This document shows, in pieces, positions 45,601 to 56,293 of a stretch of DNA of 64,000 nucleotides. Position 1 is the stretch's first letter; every line of letters begins with the position of its first letter. The notes under the pieces were generated by a model. That model saw only the letters and a list, made by a program, of their open reading frames with translations, did no database searches and had not been told where the DNA came from. A program made the position numbers and the translations under genes. Source of the DNA: Cliona cf. orientalis (Eukaryota; Porifera; Demospongiae; Clionaida; Clionaidae); NCBI GenBank assembly GCA_963930775.1, contig OZ005702.1, positions 2,294,001-2,358,000 on the forward strand, read 5' to 3'.

Positions 45601-48005
45601 CTGATCTGTGCCTTGAAGAACATTATGATGGATGCTTTTTTCAGAACGTATCTAGTGCCTTTATGATAAATTTTGATAAAAACAATGCCACTTTTGGTAA
45701 TGATTTGTATGGAGGATTATTGGATAGGTGTGGTGGTACCAGCGCTACAGTTACAAAATATGGCATTGCTCGCTTCATAAACATAAGCAATATTGCAACC
45801 ACAATTACTGTACAGTCAGTCAGCTCAAAACCTATTCAGGTTTGTCTTTGCGAGAATGGTGTACCAAATTGTAGCATGCGGAATCATTCTTTTCAAGTCA
45901 AAAACAGAAGTACTTTAATATTTCAATTGGCTGCACTAGATCAGATGAATCACATGATAACAGCAAAAGTTCGAATGCTTGTTAGTGATTTGAAGATAAC
46001 AGATGAACAAGCTACACAGGTAATCAATGCAAGCTGTTCTTATATCAGATACCATATCGTAAGTACAGTGCTAGCCCCTCCAATGGCAGTTCAGTATGAA
46101 GCTCAAATCTATGCAGATGGCCCATGCAGTTATAAAGGCCGCTCAAAGCTAATACTTAATATTGATGTAGCTCCATGCTCATGTACTCCTGGACTGAGAG
46201 TCGAAAATAACACAAACTGCAAATGCAATTGTGATCAACAGCTCTTAGAATATGGCTACATCAAAGAGTGTGATCCCAATACAGATTCAGTTATGAGAAA
46301 GGGAGTATTCTGGATCAGCATCATTGACACAGACAATGGTAATTTCAGCTATTTATTCTTTCCTTATTGTCCAGTGAATTATTGCCAATCATCAAGTAAA
46401 TCAATTCATGTAAAGTTAGGTCAAGCCAATGGATCAGATGCTCAGTGTGCTAATAATCATGCTGGACTTCTGTGTGGAAAATGTCAACCACACCACAGCC
46501 TATCTCTAGGTAGTTCAAAGTGCATCAAATGCCATAAGAAGTGGTATGGACAGCTTATTGGGATTATCATTGCTTCTTTTTTTGCTGGAATATTCCTCGT
46601 AGCCTTCATCTTGGTGCTTAATCTCACTGTAGCTGTTGGAACATTGAATTCTGTAATCTTTTATGCTAACATAGTGTACTCTGGCAGGATTTTGACACAG
46701 TCACAGTTTAGTTCAGTATTCATTGCCTGGTTGAATCTTGAAATAGGATTTGATGTTTGTTTCTACAAAGGAATGGATGCATACGCCAAAACTTGGCTCC
46801 AGCTGGCATTTCCAGCATACATCATCTTCTTGGTCATAGCCATAATATGGATCAGTTCCCGATCATCAACCTTCTCGAATCTGATTGGAAAGAGAAACCC
46901 GGTAGCAACTCTTGCTACCTTGATCCTTATCTCCTATGCTAAATTCTTGCAAACAATTATCACCACATTTTCCTTTGTCAAATCTACTGGTAGCATCACA
47001 CCACCCACAAGGTGGCTTTATGATGCAAGCATTGTGTATTTTGGATGGAAACATGCTCTCCTATTTTTCACAGCAGTCGTTATTCTCATTGTTGGCCTCT
47101 TCTACACCATTCTGCTATTCTCTTGGCAGTGGCTCCTTCACTGTCCAAGATCAAAAGTACTGAATTGGACTAGAAATCAAAAGCTTCACTCTTTCATTGA
47201 CACCTACCATACTCCTCACACAGCTAAGCATCGATACTGGACTGGTCTGCTTCTGCTAGCTCGAGTTATTCTCTACCTCATCTCTGCATTCAGTGCCAGT
47301 GTGTACGCTGACCCACACATTCCACTCTTGGCAACCATCACTGTCATGTGCTGCCTGCTCCTGTTCAAGACTGTTATGATGATTAAAGTATACAGGAATT
47401 GGTTACTTAATGCAACGGATTCATTTATGTACTTTAACATTATCATCCCTGCCATTTTCATCTTGCATTCCTTCAACAACACAAGTATTCAAATCAAAGT
47501 GATCGACATGTCTGTAGGAATCACTGTGATCTTGCTTTGTTTCATTATTTCTTTCCATGTATACAAATTTGGTAGTGTGAAGCTATACGGCTTTTCTCAG
47601 AACACAAAATTTTGTCAGAGCATGACAAGATGGCTGTCTTTTATTCATTCTCAAGAGAAGAGCTCAAGCAGTCCTTCAGATGGCAGACTTTTGGATGTTC
47701 TGGACAGCCTGAGACAAGATGATCACGATGAAGCATATGATCAACATGAGGAGCCAACCAGCTCAGTGGTATCAATGATACATAGTGAGGAATCTCCATC
47801 GTCAGACTACTGTCTAAAGCTCAATGAAGCGGAGAATCAATCTGATATCAACAAAGCAAGCAGGCTCTGGCAGGAAAGAATAAAGGGTTCTACATGTGCA
47901 AGTACACAGCAAGGATCAAACAATACAAATGAAGTTGAATTGTCCTCTTACTTCTCTCCAGATGAAATCATGAGGAAACCACTTCTTGATGATGAATTTT
48001 CGTAG
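42663..48005 (+). CDS. Gene E: Pmp-repeat multi-pass membrane protein, 1780 aa
   Basis: Start at ATG 42663 (the upstream extension begins with TTG). The signal peptide follows (MIQFLFKLLSLLFFLCS), then VYNIVPTQ and C.VYSCLTLSQF. Repeats span ~192-1015, with loop GCASGHCSGGA (43381-43410). Then YGGLLDRC, a stalk with CLCENGVPNC, YADGPC, CKCNCDQ and LCGKCQ, and membrane segments from ~1296. The tail of ~145 residues is almost identical to that of gene A (SSSSPSDGRLLDVLDSL, ...MRKPLLDDEFS). In the membrane region 46729-46930 matches gene A in all but one base by eye, but the next ~80 bp match genes D and F instead. Intact and single-exon; convergent on B2. Confidence 0.9.
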   Translation: MIQFLFKLLSLLFFLCSKFDAAYASGKVYNIVPTQIPRHACFVYSCLTLSQFAQISSDDIALNTTLIITGESHNLEVGIMVSNVFEFYMHGNSHNPVPVITCKKSANFTFTNISNLHLNGVKFESCDGNKFESIDQLNFENCTFLDSKSPLMIKNSSVSMIGTRFLSNLGNYTLNFRQLLQHHDQFLTGSAGGALVTSGSNIDIESCSFIGNTASFGGAIFSEYDSRITINNSNFSYNHARGCASGHCSGGAMLIYNRSIVVIISSVFHNNSADFDGGMITALSSTLLVLRSNISNNTAFKYGGIVAASYNSNITFKFINMYGNQAEIGGGAVFLHESNVIFDNCMIWNNKVKGDGGVIYDAYNSIMNISNSTFCKNKALRNGGAIYGKNNSCVTVNSCRIDRNFAKNGGFVKVGINSTVQFVSSNFTNNKADEKGGVANAYNKSVITIKHSNMTNNWVDGYGGAVSVVKESTLNISFSNLDDNRADYGGALEVSTGSIAIIALSNFRRNGAKNSAAALHVFNNSVAFIRLSSFSWNVAIDSGAAVYGRINCNISISDSIIHNSKTEFSGSGIYIGDDSIIHIQNCTFLNNTADFGAAVLAFVRTSVIIVDSNFNQNRAAIEGGALHAYKNSSIRVWSSNFTSNKAGSGGILFGLLDCELTFQNSLFLDNRADFGGVMGLLERSIIKITGGIFTHNSAQSGGVIYAHRSKVVIEMNATFKFNTAGLFGGVFHASDDSFITINESTFINNVADSGGVLSLLYSSEGFIIHSNFMNNQAIDSGGVVYLSQARVNISDSRLSSSSAFMHGGVISASSSARVYIAGSNFSNGTAKMGAVLAIMDNSKLSFTLHNYVDIKDAKLQIYTLSKFNSNDKILIKNSSALWFGGGIYLSNSCLYVGIETELSFNTAGSYGGGIHAVNSTIQVNHTINFISSKARSGGGFSLSNSKLYDVTHNGVMTNVNFLSNQAKYGGALFNNDKEITDLCLEEHYDGCFFQNVSSAFMINFDKNNATFGNDLYGGLLDRCGGTSATVTKYGIARFINISNIATTITVQSVSSKPIQVCLCENGVPNCSMRNHSFQVKNRSTLIFQLAALDQMNHMITAKVRMLVSDLKITDEQATQVINASCSYIRYHIVSTVLAPPMAVQYEAQIYADGPCSYKGRSKLILNIDVAPCSCTPGLRVENNTNCKCNCDQQLLEYGYIKECDPNTDSVMRKGVFWISIIDTDNGNFSYLFFPYCPVNYCQSSSKSIHVKLGQANGSDAQCANNHAGLLCGKCQPHHSLSLGSSKCIKCHKKWYGQLIGIIIASFFAGIFLVAFILVLNLTVAVGTLNSVIFYANIVYSGRILTQSQFSSVFIAWLNLEIGFDVCFYKGMDAYAKTWLQLAFPAYIIFLVIAIIWISSRSSTFSNLIGKRNPVATLATLILISYAKFLQTIITTFSFVKSTGSITPPTRWLYDASIVYFGWKHALLFFTAVVILIVGLFYTILLFSWQWLLHCPRSKVLNWTRNQKLHSFIDTYHTPHTAKHRYWTGLLLLARVILYLISAFSASVYADPHIPLLATITVMCCLLLFKTVMMIKVYRNWLLNATDSFMYFNIIIPAIFILHSFNNTSIQIKVIDMSVGITVILLCFIISFHVYKFGSVKLYGFSQNTKFCQSMTRWLSFIHSQEKSSSSPSDGRLLDVLDSLRQDDHDEAYDQHEEPTSSVVSMIHSEESPSSDYCLKLNEAENQSDINKASRLWQERIKGSTCASTQQGSNNTNEVELSSYFSPDEIMRKPLLDDEFS

Positions 48006-48188
48006 CTATTAGCTTTAAATATTTATCTATAGTCTGACTTGAATACAACAGTGATGAATATAGTCCTAGCTAGCTATAATATTATTGCATTTAACTGTTT
48101 GTTTTCTATAAGATGATAGATAATTAATGCTGTCAGTGCATGTTCAGTCATGGTATAATATTATAATAACGTAGTTCATCCTCTGTAT

Positions 48189-48446
48189 ATAATCTGTTAC
48201 TATTATTCCATACATGGATTGTAGTAAGTTTAAGATCTTAGTACTGACTCCCTTATCTGCAAGTTTATTCCAGAGTAGATTGTGTTTAACCGAGTCAAAA
48301 GCTTTGGCAAAGTCTACGAAGCAAGCATATAGCGGTTTGCGTCTCTTTTTAAATGCCTGTATTGCTGTTGAGAGTATAAAAATTGGATCTGTTGTCCTTC
48401 TTCCATCTCTGTATACTATTATCTGTTACTATAATCTGTTACTATT
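48189..48446 (-). mobile_element. Reverse-transcriptase fragment inserted in the copy-2 spacer
   Basis: On the minus strand this reads RDGRRTTDPIFIL, then YACFVDFAKAFDSVKHNLLW and ADKGVSTKIL, the diagnostic FVDFxKAFDSV region of a non-LTR reverse transcriptase. Only ~70 residues are present. ATAATCTGTTACTATT flanks it at 48189-48204 and 48431-48446. The copy-1 site (near 15261) lacks the fragment and also lacks this 16-mer, so the repeats are not a simple target duplication. Confidence 0.75.
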
Positions 48447-48840
48447 TACTTGGAGCTGGTGTTATGAAAACGTCATGTAAGCTATAATTATTTCCTCTCC
48501 CTCCCTTCAACTTAAGGTTCTATATCCAGTGTATTATTTTCACATCCTTTCAGTGATATTTAGTCGATGCATATGGGAAATAGATTCACTGATGCAGGTT
48601 CGAAATTCTGAGGTATTCATAGGCATGTGATGTCATTAATTATTTTGTCTTTCACAAATATACAATTATCAATAATATTTGGTAGCAATAGATATCATGT
48701 ACATATTCCATAGCTAAGTACTATATATAGTGCTGCAGCTTAACTGTTCATATTATAGTAGTATAACACAAAGCATCAAATTAAATCATGGGATCTTTGA
48801 GTTTGCTAATCCATTATATTAGTTGGTACACAAGTATTAC

Positions 48841-51800
48841 TTAAAAGCGATCACTGTTTTCTGCTGGTAGTGGAGAATGATCTTGAGCCTTGGGGATTTC
48901 AAGAACAGAGTGAGTCACTTTATGTTTAGTAGGTTGAACTGGAGCCAGGGGATACTCATTCGCCTCCTCTCCCAGCCGGGCCTGATCCTTTCCAACCAGC
49001 AAATACACATGATAGATAATTACTCCAACCAGAAGGATGAAGGTTATGGTGGTAGAGGTGTAGGCAACAGCTGTCTGCTTCTTGACATCAGTTTTAAAGT
49101 CATACTGACTAAAAGCAGCGAATACAAGGAGATTGAAATAGAGCCCTGTCTCCAGCACGTCTACTATTGAGTTTTTGTATGCCCTGAATCCAGATATTCC
49201 ATTCAGAAAGAAGAGGCCTCCAAGTAAGATGATTGTTATTAAGAGAGAAGACTGAGGTTTGTAGGAGTAGGACGTAGCAATTTATGCAGTTATGTACAAG
49301 ACCACCCTCACGAGCAGTAGCAAGCCAGTCCAGTAGCGATACTTACTGTTGTATGGAGCATGGTGGACTGAGATAAAACCATTGAGCTTAGCGTTCCTTG
49401 TCCACTTGAATACCTTCCACTTTGGAGCACGAACAAGCCACTGCCAGAGAAAGAGAAGAATTGTGTAGGGGACACCGATTAGAATAATCAATAGGGCTAT
49501 GAGGCCAAGAGCTACATGCTTCCCTTGAAAGTATGGTACATTTCCATCAGGAAGCCACACAGTCTCTCGTGAGCCATTAGGATATTCAAGGATAGCAAAG
49601 GATAAAGCTGTGATAGTCACTGAGAGGAGTTTGGCATAAGATAGCAGGATTAATGTTGCTAGAGTCGCTAATGGGTCTCTCTTTCCAATTAGTCCAGCAA
49701 ATCGACGGGAGTACTCACTGACTATGATTACAATAATCACAAGAGAGATAATATAGATGGGAAAAACCAGTTGAAGCCAAGTTTTGGTGTACACATCAAG
49801 ACCATCATAAAAGCAGACATCAATTCCTATGTCCAGATTAAGCCAAGCTACAAACACAGTGGGAAAGCTAGGCTCAGATGATGGAAAGAAAATGGCACTG
49901 TTAGCTGCTACGATATTAGCGTAAAAGATGAAGCCATTGATCAGTCCAACAGCCACTGTCATGTTGAGGACTAACACTGCAGTCACCAACAAGAGTCCTG
50001 CTATGATGGCAGCTAGAAATATTACAACTAGCACCGCAGGCCAGTGATTGTGACAAGATAAGCAATATGAACTACCTAGAGAGAGGGTGAGGTGTTCCTG
50101 ACAACCTCCACACAAAACTCCACTGTGATTGTATGCACACTGCGTGTCTGCTCCATCAGGAAGGTTGAGATTCATGCTGACATTTTCAGTTGGAGGTCGA
50201 CAGTAGTCAAAAGGGCAGTTAAGATAAATGACATAACCAGGTGGGTCAGTGTCATTGATGTGAGTGATCCATGAGTTAGTGTCCACTCTTACAAGAGACC
50301 CAGTTGTCGAGTTGCAGTTAGTGATATGGGGAGACAACTTTGAGTCGCAATCACATTGACACTCTGTATTACTATCAATAGGCTGAAATCCAATTGGACA
50401 AGTGCAATCGATGAACTCTGTATACAAATGTTGTGTGGAAAGCGTGGAACTTCCACAAGGACCATTGGCAAAGAGGTTTATTGTTTCAGAGTTGTGAGGA
50501 GAGAACACATTGAATGTTATATTGGTACAGTTTATTCCTACAGTTTGAGTTTGCTGTCCTTCACTAAAGCCACCATCTTGTGAAGATAGAGAGCTAATAA
50601 TGTTTGCATCTACAGAATGATTGACCTGATCCACTGCAACAAGTGGTACAGCAAAAGCTTCTCCCTTCTTGACTTTGATGGTTTGTGGCTGGTAGCTGCA
50701 GTCTGGCTCACTCTCACTGTTACAAAAGCAAACTCGAACAGGCAGAGAGGATATGGTATCTAATGCTGTTACATTGGCAATGTCACCAAGGTAACTGACA
50801 CCATTGTAGTGTGGTGGTATTTCTAATTGAGACTCATACACTTCAGCAAATGGACTTGGGTTACATCTGTCCAATAGTCCTCCAAAGACATTGGCTCCTT
50901 GCTCACTTGCGGCATTGCCAGAAAAGAGGATGTTTATCAAAGTACGTACTTTAAAATCTTGATGAAGTCCAAGTGTTTGGATAAAGCATTCATTGTCAGG
51001 TGAGCAAGCACCAGCGTTGGTATTGTCTGCCACGTATATGGCTCCTCCATAGTTGGCATGGTTATCTTGAAATAATATTACTGGTAGGTGCTCAGAACGA
51101 CTAAATCTTGGTATTGGTTTTAGTAGCTACATACAATTTTGCATTATGTTCTAAATAAAGTCCGCTTCCATTTTTTGCTGTGTTGTTGATGAATTAAGAG
51201 TCCATGGTTCATATACAGCAACAGTTGAACTAGTGGCATGGATTCCTCCACCCCTCACAGCATTGTTTCCTGAAATGACACAGCTTCCCCTGACTTCAAG
51301 TTCACTTTGTTGGAGATAAATACTACCTCCACTACTGACTGTGGCTGTATTGTTGGCTACTGTTGTTTCACCATACATCATGATTTTACTCTCGGTGGCT
51401 AACATTGCTCCGCCACGCCTTGCTCGGTTATTTGATAAAATGCTTACTCCAGTGAAGATCACGGTCGATTGGAAGCTTGTGATTGCCCCTCCTTCTTCTC
51501 GAGCACCAGCTGTTTCGTTCAATTGTTCTGCACAGTTCTCTAATCTTGTGTAGCCACTGAAAGTGAGGTTGCTGTTGAAAATGTAGAGCGATCCTGAATT
51601 ACAGTCAAACGTATATACCATTAATAATATGTGTGGAGCCTTCTATAGTGAACATAATTCCTCCATAGCTGTTAGCTTTGTTGGCATAAAAATTGGTGCC
51701 AATTATATTAAACGATGAAGTGCTGGCATATGCGACACCACCAATATCAGCTGCACTGTTGTTGATAAAAGAACTGCTAGTGATATTAAATGATGAATCA

Positions 51801-53515
51801 AAATATGCGAACATGACACCACCACGATTAGCATCGTTGTTAGTAAAAGTACTGGTGGTAATATTTAGTGAAGAATCAGATGTGGATATGACACCACCGG
51901 AATTAGCACTATTGTTAGTAAAAGCACTGCTGGAAACAAATGATGATGAACCAAATGTGAAGATGACACCACCAATATCAGCTGCATAGTTGTCGGTAAA
52001 AGTACTGCTGGTAATATTAAATGACGAATCATAGTAGCTATATGTGATGATGACACCACCAAAAGCTGCACTGTTGTTAGTAAAATTACTGTTGGTAATA
52101 ATAAATGAGGAATCAGATGTGCCTATGACACCACCATGATAAGCTGCATAATTATCTGTAAAAGTACTCCTGGTAATATTAAATGAAGAATCAAAATATG
52201 TGGACATGACACCACCAAGAGAAGCATTGTTGTTTGTAAAAGTACTACTGGTAATATTAAATGACGAATCAGATGTGAACATAACACCACCATCGTAAGT
52301 TGCACAGTTGCTAACAAATATACTGCTGGTAATACTGAACGATGAAACAGATGTGTCCACGATACCACCATAATAAACTGCATGGTTGTTAGTAAAAGTA
52401 CTGCTGGTAATATTAAATGATGAGTCAGATGTGGAGGATATGATACCACTACGGTTAGCTGTATTGTTAGTAAAAGTATTGGCAGTAATAATAAACGAGG
52501 AACCAGCGGTGTACATGACACCACCAAGACCTGCTCTGACACGATAAGCAGCAGCTGCATTGTCACTAAAAGTGCTATCTCTGACAATGACGGAAGATTC
52601 ATATGTCTCCATGACTCCACCATTAGCCCCAGCACTGTTGGCAGAAAAGGTTGTATTACTGATACTGAGTGAGTTTCCATAATATGCTATCATCACTCCA
52701 CCACGGATCATGGCTGCATTTTCGATAAAGTTGCAATTTTTTATGTTGACCGAGGACTCTGATGTGATCATGACTCCACCCAAACTAGCTTCATTATAGC
52801 TATAAGTGCTTCCAACAACATGGAGACTGCTATTGCGAGCAAATAGTGCTCCTCCTATCATAGCTCTATTGTTTGTGAATTTACTGCTAACAATTGAAAT
52901 GTTGCTGAAGGCTGCGTACAATGCTCCACCAACTGTAAGCGATGGGTTTTGATTTAGATAGTTCAATAGATCATCTTGATCATTTGGTGAGATATCATGA
53001 AGCAAAAATGTTCTAGCATGTACATTAGAAAGGAATAAACTATTTTCAATGCTAGCATCAGACACTTCAGTCAGTACTAATGCTGTACCTCTGCCTTCCA
53101 CGCCCTCAAAGACAGTGTCTTCGATTATAAATTGCTCCACTTGGCTAACCCTGTTAGCTCCACAGCCAATAAAATGCACATCCTTTATCATGACGAACGT
53201 TATCCCACTGATGTAGAGTCTTCCTGACTGACTGCCACACTCTACAAACACAGTTCCATTGCCTTCTATGATCTTTGTCATGGAGAAATTGCCTGCATGA
53301 GACAGAGAGAGCTCTTCATCAAGACTGTGATTTCCTGGCAGTAAAGAGATAGATATGTCAGTTTCTTCGGTGAAATTAGCAGCAAACTCTGCTAGAGTAA
53401 GGCAGGGATTTCCAGGACAGTGAACGTTTAGTGAGGGCGTGATGTTGTAGTGTACCTGGCTGTCAGCATACACCAAGAGGAACAATAACAGATTGCAAAG
53501 GAATAAACAACTCAT
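48841..53515 (-). pseudogene. Gene B2: decayed Pmp-repeat membrane protein
   Basis: ATG 53515 starts the same signal peptide and head as B1. The first frame is open through the tandem array to about 51605, where the frame changes at the same place as in B1. A 1-bp loss near 51196 and a GCTA insertion at 51126-51129 then cancel out. The frame continues through FGGLLDRC, the stalk and the membrane segments (CFYDGLDVYTKTWLQ) to a nonsense TAA at 49282-49284, where B1 has Ser. Beyond it the same frame runs to TAA 48841 with the full tail (...PLPAENSDRF). B1 and B2 together show what the intact gene looked like; neither is intact. It has the shortest tail class of the cluster. Confidence 0.75.
51692..52535 (-). 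repeat. Tandem coding repeat array in gene B2
   Basis: About twelve ~72-78-bp units encoding SSFNITSSTFTNN.A..GGV, collinear with the B1 array. One unit carries an extra GCTATA (52037-52042) that adds two residues without breaking frame. In B2 the array is uninterrupted at its 3' end. Confidence 0.75.
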
Positions 53516-56293
53516 TTTAGCCACTAGCTAGTAGATGATTGAGTGAAAGCACTGGTACTGGATAAGAATCTGTTTTCTCACGACAGTTTAGAAGCTAGCT
53601 AGCTACAATTAAGGTGTAAATCACAGGTAGTGTACACAGCTACAGGGTGCTTTCTCCACTAGCTGCAACTGACAATTCCAGTGAGAATATGTCTAAGTTT
53701 ATAAATTAATTCTCTAGACAGTTCAGAACCCCCAGGATGAGAGAGCACTACAAGTGCAAGGTGCATAACATAGGTACAGTGCATGTCAATGGCATAAGAA
53801 GATGTTTTGGAGTAGGGGGGCTGCATTCTGAGTACGTATACATTGGTTGACAAATAGCTATTAAAAATTATTTTTATCATTTCCGAAGTTCAACTGTGAC
53901 ACTCTAAATAAATCCAAAACACTTGAGACCTTACAGAAAATTAGCAACATGTACAGAATCGAGGCTACATGCATAATTGTAATAATATCCTAAAACACAT
54001 GTAGAATTATTAAAAGCAGTATAAATCCTATTCATGTGTGCACTAGTAAAATTTGAGGCTGCAGCTAGTACAGACTGAAGCTCCCCACCCCTTCCTCAGC
54101 CCCGCTGGTTCTTACGCTAGTGCTTGTACACAGTTATAAGGTGCTTTCCCCACTGGACCCCCACTGAAGCTGATAAGTCCAGTGGGAATCTGTTTCTAAT
54201 TCTCTAGACAGTTCAGAAGCTAGCAGCTATAACCTGCAGGATGAAAGAACACTACAAGGTATGCATTCCTCCATTGGACCCCAGCAGCTGCAGTTGACAT
54301 GAAACTAATAAGTCTCATACTTGCTCCACATTAGTTCATTTTTCCCCCTAATGTATACAGGATACCTACAAAGAAATAGCAATAGCTAATACTATCCACT
54401 TAATAGTATTGCAAACTGCACAAGAACATACAAAGTCAATGAGCAGTGACACGAGCAAACCACCATAATCATAAACCACATATTAGTTTAAGAGGAGCTA
54501 TATAGGATTGGGGCCCTCTTCCTTGAATGATTATAGCTATACATTATCCATAATATAGTGGCAACTTGGGGAATTATTTGCCCTGCAGGTTTAGCTAGTA
54601 TACGTATGGCTGCAGTACTACAAAATTTAATATTAGTTAATGGCAATAATAATAACTATTATGTTGTAGTACGAGCCTGAGACAAGTACAGCATATGATC
54701 GAGGGTGAAGCCTGGGGTGAATAACCCGATAAACTATCTGAGGGCAAAGTTAGAGAGCAAGTTCAATGGTTCAGAAAGCAAGTTCAGTGGTTTGTAGACT
54801 AAGGCTTTGCCCCTGGTTAAGTTGATAAAATTAATCATGCTAACTACCATAATAATATGGAATTCAGTCATGCACATGATTGTCATGTGATCTCTGAAAA
54901 ACATCTGCTTGCATGTGATTGTCACAACTGTGTGTTCTTAGCTTACTAATAGCTACTCTTGATAGTTCTTGAGAGTACGAACATATGAGAATTGTGAAAG
55001 AAATCATGATTTTGCACGCGGTAGAAGTCTAGCTACTTTCTGCATCTATATATATAATTATAATAATATTATTATTATAGTAATAGTATCCCCATAATAT
55101 TGATAATAATATAGTATCTTATGGGAATTATCAGCAGCAAAATAATTTTCAGTGAACTGCTTTCTACAAAGATTATCATGTGGAACGTCTGGACAATACG
55201 GCACTGTACAGACTAAAGAACTAATTGTGATACAATATGACTGATACCAATTAAATCAGAGCTCTGAGAGCACATACCCCACACGCACTTACAATGCGCA
55301 TAATAATAATAATTGTGCATAGGTGACCGCTGAGCTCGAGCATGCGCAGTCGCATCAGCACTAGTAGAGTGGGTGTGGTCGATAAACCACAGGAATGCTG
55401 AAACAGAAAATGCATGATTTGTAGGGCTAGTAAACCATAATTTTTCAGCAATTTGAAGCAGTGGAAACCAGTTTTTCACTAACATCTACCAATTCGTTGT
55501 GCTTACAGCATGTAGCTATAGTTGCCCAGAACTTGAGATCTAACAATTTTCGTGCGGACGACCATAAGGGGTGTATCCAAAATGTTAACTAAACCTGTAA
55601 TTTTGCACTGATTGGCAGTCCTAGAATGCTATCATGCCCCTTCTCTGATCGGGAAGACACACATATTATTATGCTTGCTTGCTCTAAATCAGATTAGACA
55701 TTCATGTCAGGCAGGTGAAAATCTACGTACATGTAGCTGTTATATTATTATAGTAGCTACTTTCAAGCTGGTCAGTTGGCACCTGAGTGTATCTTAGCTA
55801 TTGAAAACTGTGACATGCAGATTTTTTTTACTCCTTTCCTGTATTGGTGCCATACTACATGTAAGTGACAATACACATAGAGACTGATTAAATTCTAGAT
55901 AGCATAATACTAACAAAGCTGAAATCATACTCAAGATATAGCTACGGAATTCATTATGCTAAAGGTATAGCTAATGGTATAACAGCTACGGTAAACAACA
56001 TTGCTCAGCTCCTCCAGATTATACATAATATCTGAATACCCAATGGTATATCTCCTAGTAATTATTTCTTCCTGGCAAGGAGCTAGTGTATTAGCTAATA
56101 ATCTTGACTGTCAAGGTATGAATTTACTATCTGCATTCGGGGTCATTTGGCAAGCATAGGACATGATATTGTACAACTAGTGCAGAGGAATGCTCACAGA
56201 CCAGAGGATCGACTTGTAAATACGCACAAAAAATTAAAGTAGGTAATTAGCTAATTATTTAGTATTCAAAAGTGAATTGATATATCAGTCAAG
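53516..56293. other. Upstream region of B2 (duplicate of 25063-27848)
   Basis: About 2.8 kb separating B2 from gene F. Keeps the GAGCATGCGCAGTCGC motif (55338-55353). Small indels relative to copy 1 include a ~25-bp addition near 54370 containing AATAGCTAATAC. No coding sequence is supported. Confidence 0.5.
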
